From Alphaproteobacteria bacterium (lineage in GTDB: Bacteria; Pseudomonadota; Alphaproteobacteria; JAJFIK01): a DNA stretch of 33,979 bases. Made by a program: the position numbers and the translations under genes. Shown one piece after another: positions 20,059 through 27,219 of this stretch (positions are counted from its first letter, which is position 1; each line of letters begins with the position of its first letter). Below the pieces are notes generated by a model. It was not told the origin of the DNA. It saw nothing but the letters and a program-made list of their open reading frames with translations, and made no database searches. Location: NCBI GenBank assembly GCA_021774965.1, contig JAJFIL010000198.1:1-33979 (forward strand), given 5' to 3'.

Positions 20059-20451
20059 ATGAACATCGGTGAGCTCTCGCGCGTATCCAAGGTTCCCACG
20101 AGAACGATACGCTATTACGAGGAGATTGGATTGATCCCTGAAGCGGTGAGGGGCAGTAACGGGTATCGACACTATGAGCAGAAGGACGTTGATCGCCTAG
20201 ATTTTCTACGCCGCACGCGCGCCTTCGGTTTTACCATCGAGGAGTGCCGCAAACTGCTGGATCTTCTCAACGATCCAAAACGCAAGAGCGCGGACGTTAA
20301 AGCTGTCACGGAGGCGCATCTCAAGGAACTTGACGCGCAGCTGAAGGAACTTCGCGCTCTCAGAAAACAATTGGGCGACTTGGCCGGTGCCTGTGCGGGA
20401 GATGGAGGCGCAGATTGCGTCATCCTCAACGCATTACAGTCTGGACACTAG
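20059..20451 (+). CDS. cueR: Copper-sensing MerR-family activator CueR
   Basis: 130 residues, with a strong SD (AAGGAGG) upstream. N-terminal winged HTH NIGELSRVSKVPTRTIRYYE and wing SNGYRHY, then a dimerisation helix and the metal loop. Every diagnostic residue of E. coli CueR is at the same number: Ser77 (the position that excludes divalent ions), Cys112 and Cys120, seven residues apart in ACAGDGGADC. Selectivity for Cu(I)/Ag(I)/Au(I) is therefore expected. Three promoters with 19-base spacers and CueR-type dyads lie in this window (8187, 15178, and 22613 on the minus strand). It lies at the end of the cluster it probably controls. Confidence 0.95.
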   Translation: MNIGELSRVSKVPTRTIRYYEEIGLIPEAVRGSNGYRHYEQKDVDRLDFLRRTRAFGFTIEECRKLLDLLNDPKRKSADVKAVTEAHLKELDAQLKELRALRKQLGDLAGACAGDGGADCVILNALQSGH

Positions 20452-20702
20452 GTCTTCGCGTTATATTCCGAGTTAGGCACCTCATCGAATTGCCGAAGCA
20501 GCGGCATGAACTACAATAGAAGTGACCAGGTGGTTGAAATGTTGGTCTTGGTTGAAATGGTTTTGGCTTGATGAATAAGGTGAGACATATTCCCAAGGGA
20601 AACATACTGTGACAGCGCCAATACATCTAGTGTTCAGCAACAGGATGTGTTCTGGCCGACGGGTATCTGAATGGTCTCCGCTAAAGGCGCGTCGGATGGG
20701 TC

Positions 20703-21210
20703 CTAATTCGCCTTCTGCCGACGAAATGGCTGGATAAGTTGTTTTAAGTAACTGACTGGGTAGATTGGTTGATCACCAATACCAAGGTCGTTTGATCCGA
20801 TAGCCCGTTTTCTATCATAGAAAACAGTGCCTAGGCAGAAGTCCGTAAGGGTCGTAAAGAGACCGAAGTTGACATCACCTTCTTCGGCAGTTTTCAAGTG
20901 GTGAAAACGGTGAATGGCATTGATCGCAAGCAAGTATTTCAAGGGGCCTGTGAAGTAGGCTACGTTAGAGTGCTGCAATAGAAGTTGAAGTACAACCGCT
21001 ACGATGAGCAATGACAGAACATCTTGTGACACGCCCATCAAGAGCAATGGAGATACCCCAGCCAACGTTTCAATGAATTGATGCAGGGGATGTTTCATCA
21101 AGCCGTTAAGCCCATACATTCGAGTTACACTATGGTGTACCGCATGGAGCCGCCACAGCGCGCGAACCTTGTGGCTGGTGAATGTTTGAAGAGTTTCGGT
21201 GTTCCATGTT
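20703..21210 (-). pseudogene. Truncated fatty acid hydroxylase/sterol desaturase family remnant
   Basis: The minus frame is open from a TGA at 21211-21213 down to the stop at 20703. An ATG occurs only at 21119, but homology starts earlier: the bases before it encode SHKVRALWRLHAVHHS. The HX2HH box there and the second one (AIHRFHHLK) are intact and the C-terminus looks complete, but the first HX3H box is cut: only its last His remains. The N-terminal membrane half is absent. Non-functional remnant is inferred, unless a short product is made from 21119. A complete but different member of the family is at 26365. Confidence 0.7.
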
Positions 21211-21344
21211 CACTCCCAATATCAGTTTCGCATACCAGTGGGTGCCACCACCAAATCGTCAGACTCTAGTTTTTGGTGCCAGCAACCGAACCAGGCACAA
21301 ACGGACGCCCGTTTGATTGCGTCTTTTCAGGTGACTGGGGTCGC

Positions 21345-22235
21345 TTACTCAAAGCTCTCATCACGGTCGCGGGCCCGGCTTTCCTCAATCAAGCGATTCT
21401 CATCAACATTACTTTGCCATTCTGGCAATTGTTCGCTTGCCCATGACGACAGGTCCTCATTTGCATGATCCATGAGTTGCTCCAGAAGGGGAATACGCTT
21501 GGCGAGCATGGCGCTGTATGACCCGGCGAATGATCCGGGATGAAAACGGCTGTAGAATATCTGAACGATTTGCACTGGGTCAGGTGCATTTTCTAGTAGC
21601 GCCAGCGCTGTAGTTGACCACTCTTGCTGGGTCTCTTCCTTGGATGAATTTGAGAACTTGATGGCTTTGGCCAAAGCTGGGTATCGCAAGTCAGGCCGTG
21701 CGTCTGCCCACGTTATCAGATCAGGGTCACGCAGATGGCGAAGCGGGCAGGGGTGAAACTCTCGCAAATCTCTAAAAAACTCTCTGCCATACTCATCCTC
21801 CTCTGATGCCTGCTCTACGAGAATATCAAGGACGGCATTAGGGTGAGTGAGGGTTAGGGCATCAACCAGATCATTTAAGTCCCATGCACTTACATTGTAT
21901 TCTCGAACGGCTTCGAGCACCCGTTGGCAAAGATCGCGCGCTAACCCATCGTTTGATGGATGATCCAGGCAGCACTCTATTATCCGGCCAAGTTCACGGT
22001 CTTCTTTGTCAGAACGCCGCTCAATGCGGAATTTTGACAGGAGGTTTAGACCGATAGCCCGTTCAGCATCGGTTATTGGAGTGCCATCAGATTGACGAGA
22101 GTAAAGCCGCATCGAGAAGACTGTGGCAGCAACATCAAAACCCTCTTCTTTGTCTGATAGACCGTCCAGAATCTTTGCGAACTCGCTGTCGGGGATTTCA
22201 TCGCAAACGCGCCCCCCAATCAGTTGATTGAATGA
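21345..22235 (-). pseudogene. C-terminal remnant of a large helical-repeat protein (possibly STAND NTPase-like)
   Basis: An ATG-started ORF of 255 residues runs 22112-21345, but no SD precedes that ATG and the frame stays open upstream with protein-like sequence (PDSEFAKILDGLSDKEEGF) to about 22235, where it meets the truncated Cys/His gene. It is all helical with repeat-like spacing (AWDLNDLVDALTLTHPNAVL, PDLRYPALAKAIKF, ALALLENAPDPVQIVQIF) and ends with a charged tail, EESRARDRDESFE. From memory, this tail and layout resemble the C-termini of very large NTPase proteins, some of them antiphage STAND/Avs-like. No NTPase motifs are present in the fragment. Family assignment is an inference. 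Confidence 0.5.
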
Positions 22236-22480
22236 AAATGCTGGAACACTCGGGACAGACTTGGCGATTGAGGAACGTTCTTCGTAAGTGCTTGCTCAAA
22301 CTCGCACGCCTCATCCTGCTGGCTTTGTTGATCGCCGCAGTGGTCTGCCATAGCGCCACTGTGAGAAGAGAAACTTGCGTCAAGTGATGCGGCAGAAGCG
22401 ACCGGCATACAGCAAAAGACGGCCGTTGCCGCGAGAGCAACTGCCACAAACAAAGACAAAATTTGAGAGGCTTTTGCCAC
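22220..22480 (-). pseudogene. Truncated, frameshifted second copy of the small exported Cys/His gene
   Basis: From GTG at 22480 the product is 86 residues, closely similar to the first 66 or so residues of the 8351 gene: the same MAKASQILSLFVAVA start, the Cys-Cys signal end (FCCMPVASA), and DHCG ... EACEFEQALTKNVPQ. After that, a net insertion of five bases shifts the frame and the C-terminal third is lost, ending in a short unrelated tail (HFHSIN). The N-terminal Cys/His portion could still be made and exported. Its own CueR-type promoter is intact at 22613-22643. Confidence 0.75.
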
Positions 22481-22612
22481 CCGGCATTCCTTACTCTCAG
22501 CCAGCCTACGATTTCGACCCTGCCACAAAGTCGTAAACCGTTTATGGGCTCCGGACACCAACGATGACGCGGAGCCTACCGCCGGTTTTTCTATGTTCTC
22601 TCAGTTCGAGGT

Positions 22613-22643
22613 CTTCTACACCTTCCAGCAGGGGGAAGGTCAA
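22613..22643 (-). promoter_or_regulatory. CueR-type promoter of the truncated copy
   Basis: On the minus strand TTGACC (22643-22638) and TAGAAG (22618-22613) flank a 19-base spacer with the dyad ACCTTCC / GGAAGGT. It is nearly identical to the promoter at 8187, and the distance from the -10 element to the GTG (132 bases) is almost the same, showing that promoter, leader and gene were duplicated together. Confidence 0.85.
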
Positions 22644-22938
22644 ATCGACTGATTGAGCGGTGCTGTCCTAGTTGGGGAAGAAGCATCCACCAATTCCACA
22701 CGAAGACAGTGTAGCCGTTTCTGGGACAAGGCGTGTCGCCCTGAAAAACAGCAGACAACTGGATCATTTCGCAATTCCTTGATTTGCAGCACGGTTATGG
22801 TTGTCGGTAAGGACAGAGCAGCGGTCTCTAAGCAACGAGACGCTCAGCAAGGGATCAGTCGATGGGTGTCGAGCCTCGTATAGGTTCCTGATTCTCCTTA
22901 GTTTTTACGCCCCACCCGTGCCACAACGTCGCGCTAGA
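22644..22938. other. Intergenic stretch with no recognised content
   Basis: About 295 bases between the minus-strand CueR-type promoter and the Fur-like sites of the TonB-dependent receptor. A short plus-strand ORF (22653-22883) has no protein-like features. Nothing else recognised. Confidence 0.4.
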
Positions 22939-23003
22939 TGAGAATGACTCGCAATAGCAACTAGATTGGTGCAGCATCCTACCCGAAGTTACAAATCATT
23001 CTC
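22939..23003 (+). promoter_or_regulatory. Fur-like half-sites upstream of the TonB-dependent receptor
   Basis: TGAGAATGACTCGCA at 22939-22953 fits a 7-1-7 Fur-type dyad (TGAGAAT, one base, ATTCTCA) with two mismatches in the second arm. A second TCATTCTCA at 22995-23003 is the exact reverse complement of the first nine bases (TGAGAATGA). Both lie upstream of the SD at 23010. Iron repression is suggested but the alphaproteobacterial consensus varies. Confidence 0.5.
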
Positions 23004-23020
23004 AATTACAGGTGGGGCAA

Positions 23021-25309
23021 ATGTTCAGAACAGAAACGTCAATCTTAGTCATGTTTATGCTGCTGACCGGAGCAGCTATCGCTCAGGAAAGTGCAGCACC
23101 GGAACCGGACGAAGAGCGGGATCAGGTTAGCGAGGAACGAGGCACCTCGCCCGCGGACGATGTCATTGTCATTACGGGGTCGGTGGAAGAAGCTTCGCGC
23201 GTAGGGGGCTCAGCGCACTTCTTGAGTGAAGAGGCGCTCGAAGAATTCAACTATGCCGACATCAATCGCATCTTGCGCGAGATCCCCGGCGTCAACATCC
23301 AGGAAGAAGATGGCTACGGCCTGCGCCCCAACATCGGGTTGCGCGGGACAGGCGTCGACCGGTCCTCGCGCATTGCGCTGATCGAAGACGGGGTGCCCAT
23401 CGCCCCGGCGCCTTATGCCTCACCCAGCGCGTACTACTTTCCGCGCGCGGGGCGGATGGCCGGCTTCGAGGTCACCAAAGGGCCGGGCTCTATCGTCTAT
23501 GGACCGCTGACCACGGGCGGCGCAATCCATATGTTCTCAACACCAATTCCGGAAGATTTCTCTGCCTATGCTGATCTCATGGGTGGTGAAAACGGCCGCT
23601 TTCAAGCCCATGCTAATGTGGGTCTGACGGAGGAGATCGCGCCTGGCATGGATGCAGGGTTTCTTCTTGAAACGTTCCATGATCAATCAGACGGATTCAA
23701 AGAACTGGCCGCCGGCGAAACTGGGTTTGATATCGACGATTATGTCGGTCGTTTCAGGGTGTCCTTTGACGATCTCTTCGGCGCGGCGCAGAGCTTTGCG
23801 CTCAAATTTCAAACTTCCGAAGAAGTGTCGAACGAAACTTATCTCGGTCTCACGCAATCCGACTTTGATGCCGACCCGTTCATGCGTTATGTGGGTTCGC
23901 AGCTTGATGAGATGAACAACGAGCACGGGCTTGCGCAATTCACTCACACGATTGACCTGTCCGATAGTCTCCGGGTGCTGACGACGGCCTACCGCACGGA
24001 GTTCCAGCGTAACTGGTTTAAGCTCGACAAGGTCGTCGATTCCGTGGAAGGGACAACTTCAATCTCCAGCATTCTTGCAGATCCCGGCACTTACGCGAGC
24101 GCGATGGAAATCTTGCGCGGCGCGGACGGATTTACCTCAGCCGACGATGCGCTGCTGGTCAAAGCCAACAACCGCAGCTACTACGCCCAAGGTGTGCAGA
24201 CCACGGTGCAATATGGTTTTGATGGGTTTGGTGCATGGCACGAGCTTGAAGCATCGTTGCGTTACCATGAAGACGAGATGGACCGTTTCCAGTGGGTCGA
24301 CCGTTTCCGCATGGACAATGGCGCCATGGTGCGCACCACAGCGGGTGTTCCGGGCACGGACTCGAACCGCATCGACAGCGCCGAGGCCTGGGCCGGGTTC
24401 ATTCGTGACGAAATCAGCGTCGGCGCGTGGACCGTAACCCCGGGTATCCGCTTTGAGTCCATCGACCTGATGCGTGAAAACTTTGGCAAGTCCGACCCGA
24501 ACCGAACCGGGGCGTCCCTTGTGACCACAACCAATTCGGTCAATGTGGTCATCCCAGGCATCTCCGCCACCTATGATTTGAATGACCGGTTCATGCTGCT
24601 GGCGGGCGTTCACCGCGGCTTTACCCCTCCGGGGCCAGGCTCGACCACCGATCCGGAAGACTCCACCAACTGGGAAGCAGGTTTCCGCTGGTTTGGTGAT
24701 GTGGGGACGGCGGCCGTGATCGGGTTCTATTCCGACTATGACAACCTTCTGGGCACTTGCACAGCGTCGACGGGCGGCAATTGCACCATCGGCGATCAGT
24801 TCGACGGCGGCGAGGTTGAAGTGCTGGGCGTTGAGGCAAGCTACGATGCCGAGTTCGAAACACCGTGGGACGGCGTGACCGTGCTTTTTGGCGTCAACTA
24901 CACATGGACGCAGACGGAGTTTCAGAACAACTTTGAATCGTCTTTCGATCCCTGGGGTACCGTCATGGCGGGGGATGAGCTTCCCTACATTCCCGAACAT
25001 CAGTTCACGGCTTCGGGCGGCCTTCAAAGCGACGTCTGGCGGGCGAGCTTGATGGCGAACTATGTCAGCGAAACGCGCTCGGCGGCGGGGCAGGGTTCGA
25101 TCCCTGCTTCGGAACGCATCGACCACCGCTGGGTGGTTGATGCTGCCGCGGGCTATCGTCTTACGCTGGGTACGGAGCTTTATGCAAGGGTCGACAACGT
25201 CTTCGATGAAGACTATCTCGCCGCCCGCCGCCCCGCGGGCCTGCGCCCCGGTCAGCCGCGCACCGTCATGGTGGGCCTGCGAATATCATTTGATGGTCTC
25301 TTGAACTGA
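23021..25309 (+). CDS. TonB-dependent outer-membrane receptor (FecA/siderophore-type)
   Basis: 762 residues from ATG 23021, chosen because AGGTGGGG lies seven bases before it; GTG 23012 sits inside that SD. Signal peptide ends at GAAIAQESAA. A TonB-box-like segment DDVIVITG is followed by the plug domain (about residues 55-165): REIPGVNIQEEDG, RPNIGLRGTGVDRSSRIALI, EVTKGPGSIVYGP. The 22-strand barrel fills the rest and ends in RTVMVGLRISFDGLLN. The receptor would import a siderophore or other metal chelate with energy from TonB-ExbBD. Fur-like sites upstream support iron. Not obviously part of an operon; the following gene is on the other strand. Confidence 0.92.
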   Translation: MFRTETSILVMFMLLTGAAIAQESAAPEPDEERDQVSEERGTSPADDVIVITGSVEEASRVGGSAHFLSEEALEEFNYADINRILREIPGVNIQEEDGYGLRPNIGLRGTGVDRSSRIALIEDGVPIAPAPYASPSAYYFPRAGRMAGFEVTKGPGSIVYGPLTTGGAIHMFSTPIPEDFSAYADLMGGENGRFQAHANVGLTEEIAPGMDAGFLLETFHDQSDGFKELAAGETGFDIDDYVGRFRVSFDDLFGAAQSFALKFQTSEEVSNETYLGLTQSDFDADPFMRYVGSQLDEMNNEHGLAQFTHTIDLSDSLRVLTTAYRTEFQRNWFKLDKVVDSVEGTTSISSILADPGTYASAMEILRGADGFTSADDALLVKANNRSYYAQGVQTTVQYGFDGFGAWHELEASLRYHEDEMDRFQWVDRFRMDNGAMVRTTAGVPGTDSNRIDSAEAWAGFIRDEISVGAWTVTPGIRFESIDLMRENFGKSDPNRTGASLVTTTNSVNVVIPGISATYDLNDRFMLLAGVHRGFTPPGPGSTTDPEDSTNWEAGFRWFGDVGTAAVIGFYSDYDNLLGTCTASTGGNCTIGDQFDGGEVEVLGVEASYDAEFETPWDGVTVLFGVNYTWTQTEFQNNFESSFDPWGTVMAGDELPYIPEHQFTASGGLQSDVWRASLMANYVSETRSAAGQGSIPASERIDHRWVVDAAAGYRLTLGTELYARVDNVFDEDYLAARRPAGLRPGQPRTVMVGLRISFDGLLN

Positions 25310-25617
25310 CCCTTCAGCCGCAATGACCAACTTCCTGAGATTTAGACATGATTTGAATTAGGACTGTGCGCCGTCTCCGGACACCCAATTGCTGGCGCTG
25401 CGCGGCTTCGCAGCTGCGAGTCCCAACCAGCCTTTTATAGCGCTCAGGAAAAATAGGATAACGCCCGGATCACTTTCAGCGTAATGCAAAATTGTTGCAC
25501 AGTTCAACTGCTGCACGGATGGAATTCTCGGTAGGAGCGGCAGTTTCGATTTGAGCCAAGAGGGCAACGTTCGTGTTTGCCGAAACAGGTTGCCGCGTGT
25601 GATTCGCAAAAAGTGAC
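25310..25617. other. Convergent intergenic region without a recognisable gene
   Basis: 308 bases between the receptor and the regulator at 25618, which converge. A GCTGCG / CGCAGC inverted repeat with a six-base loop is at 25397-25414, without a T-tract. Minus-strand frames across it have no clear family. Confidence 0.4.
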
Positions 25618-26280
25618 TTAGTCCTGCTCGACTGGCAAGCCGGCGGCCTTCCACTCAGGATAACCGTCTTCGAGGCGGCGGACCGAAAAGCCTTTCTCAC
25701 GCAAAAAGGCGACCGCCTCAAATGAAAAGACACAGTATGGCCCCCGGCAGTAGGCCACGACTTCCGCATCTTTGGGCAGATCAGCGAGTACGTTTTCCAG
25801 ATTAGATATTGGTGCGCTGATTGCGCCTGGCAGATGCCCTGCAGCAAATTCATCCGTAGGCCGAACATCAAGAATTGTGGCGCCGCTCTCTTTCATGCGC
25901 TGAGAAAGCTCTTCGCGCGAGACAGGCTCCAGCGTATCGCGGTCGCGCGCGAGCCCCTCGTGAACCCGTTGGACTTCGGCAAGGTTTTGCTCCGCAACCA
26001 GACGTAAAGAAGTGAGGAGGTCCACCACCGCATCGCCTGAAAGTCGGTAGAAGATGTGCCGGCCTTCCCGCCGCGTGGTGACGAGACCCGCCCGCGAGAG
26101 CTGCTGCAGGTGTTGGGAGGCATTGCCCACCGTGAGCGCCGCACGGCTCGCAAGGGCCTCCACGCTACGCTCTCCCTGCGCCAGAAACTCCAAAAGCTCC
26201 AGCCGATTGGCATGCCCAAGGGCTTTTGCCACCACGGCAAACTGGGAGAATACCTGGTGTTTTACATTGTAGCTTGACAT
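25618..26280 (-). CDS. ArsR-family regulator fused to a rhodanese domain
   Basis: 220 residues. Residues about 5-100 form an ArsR/SmtB winged helix (KALGHANRLELLEFLAQGER, NASQHLQQLSRAGLVTTRRE, GRHIFYRLS). Residues about 118-218 form a rhodanese domain (ILDVRPTDEFAAGHLPGAIS) with active loop CRGPYC: Cys178 is the sulfur-accepting Cys and Cys183 a possible partner. These are the only two cysteines in the protein, so sulfur or metal sensing by a conventional ArsR-domain Cys site is not possible. Known relatives repress sulfide or persulfide genes. The gene is divergent from the sulfur operon starting at 26365 and an AT-rich dyad lies between them. Confidence 0.9.
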   Translation of the reverse strand: MSSYNVKHQVFSQFAVVAKALGHANRLELLEFLAQGERSVEALASRAALTVGNASQHLQQLSRAGLVTTRREGRHIFYRLSGDAVVDLLTSLRLVAEQNLAEVQRVHEGLARDRDTLEPVSREELSQRMKESGATILDVRPTDEFAAGHLPGAISAPISNLENVLADLPKDAEVVAYCRGPYCVFSFEAVAFLREKGFSVRRLEDGYPEWKAAGLPVEQD

Positions 26281-26298
26281 TGAACCTCAAAAACTCCT

Positions 26299-26326
26299 AT
26301 ATTCTATAGATAAATAGATTAAATAT
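26299..26326. promoter_or_regulatory. AT-rich dyad in the divergent promoter region, likely ArsR operator
   Basis: Within the 84 bases between the divergent starts lies an ATATT / AATAT outer repeat and an inner TCTAT-N6-ATAGA inverted repeat (26303-26318). AT-rich interrupted dyads of this sort are typical operators of ArsR-family sulfur regulators such as BigR. It would overlap promoters for both directions. Confidence 0.55.
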
Positions 26327-26364
26327 TGCCTGACGGGAAAGTCAAGCCCCAAAAGGAACTCGGT

Positions 26365-27219
26365 ATGGAAGAGACCCTTCTCGCAAACGAGCCTACGATT
26401 CGCCTCAGCTTCTTTCTTGGAACTTTCGCCGTGATGGCTTTGTGGGAAGTGTTCGCGCCGCGGCGCAAACGCGATCACACGCGGCTCGTCCGCTGGACAA
26501 ACAATCTCGGCATCGTCTTTTTCAACACCGCCGTGTTGCGAGTGGCGATCCCAACGGCCGCCGTTGGCCTTGCCCTGATTGCGCAAGAAAACGGCTGGGG
26601 CCTCCTCAATCTATATGATCTGCCCTTTTGGGTTGCGTTCACTGCCGCGGTTTTGATCCTCGACTTTTCCATCTATCTGCAGCACGTAATGTTTCATGCC
26701 GTGCCGGCACTTTGGCGGCTGCATCGGATGCATCACACCGATCTGGACTTCGACGTGACCACCGGCGCGCGCTTCCACCCCATTGAGATCATTCTTTCCA
26801 TGATCATCAAGCTGACCGTGGTGGCGGCTCTCGGCCCGCCCGCCGTTGCCGTTCTGGTGTTCGAGATCGTCTTGAACGCGACGTCCATGTTCAACCACGG
26901 CAATGTCAAAATTCCTCTCGGTCTTGATCGCCTGTTGCGCCTCGTCATCGTGACGCCTGATATGCACCGGGTCCACCACTCAGTTGTTCCCGATGAGACC
27001 AACAGCAACTTTGGCTTCAACGTACCATGGTGGGATCGTCTGTTTGGCACCTACCGTGCGCAACCCGCCGAGGGCCACGAAGGTATGATCATCGGTGTCG
27101 ATCAGTTCCGCAAACCGCGCGATCTCTGGCTCGACCTAATGCTGATCCAACCCTTCCGCGGCAAGGTAGGCGCTTACCCCATCAACCGGCGAGGAGCCGA
27201 TAAAGAGGCAGGTAAATGA
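26365..27219 (+). CDS. Fatty acid hydroxylase/sterol desaturase family membrane enzyme
   Basis: 284 residues from ATG 26365, behind AAAAGGA; an in-frame TTG at 26326 lies in the operator and is unlikely. Four hydrophobic segments in the first 130 residues and the di-iron His boxes: HVMFH (HX3H), HRMHH (HX2HH) and HRVHH (HX2HH), plus NHGNVKIP before the last. The family uses a non-haem di-iron centre and oxygen to hydroxylate or desaturate lipids in the membrane. First gene of the sulfur operon and overlapping the next by four bases; what a lipid hydroxylase does there is unclear. Confidence 0.88.
   Translation: MEETLLANEPTIRLSFFLGTFAVMALWEVFAPRRKRDHTRLVRWTNNLGIVFFNTAVLRVAIPTAAVGLALIAQENGWGLLNLYDLPFWVAFTAAVLILDFSIYLQHVMFHAVPALWRLHRMHHTDLDFDVTTGARFHPIEIILSMIIKLTVVAALGPPAVAVLVFEIVLNATSMFNHGNVKIPLGLDRLLRLVIVTPDMHRVHHSVVPDETNSNFGFNVPWWDRLFGTYRAQPAEGHEGMIIGVDQFRKPRDLWLDLMLIQPFRGKVGAYPINRRGADKEAGK

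Noticed and set aside
20531-20559. Short tandem repeat TGGTTGAAATG, two copies 18 bases apart
   Set aside because: Only two imperfect units in AT-rich intergenic DNA; no feature attached.
22653-22883. 76-residue plus-strand ORF before the TonB receptor
   Set aside because: No SD, no recognisable pattern, and it ends well before the regulatory sites.
24137-25126. 329-residue minus-strand ORF opposite the TonB-dependent receptor
   Set aside because: Antisense shadow of a well-supported receptor; Arg/His/Pro-rich translation with no domain pattern.
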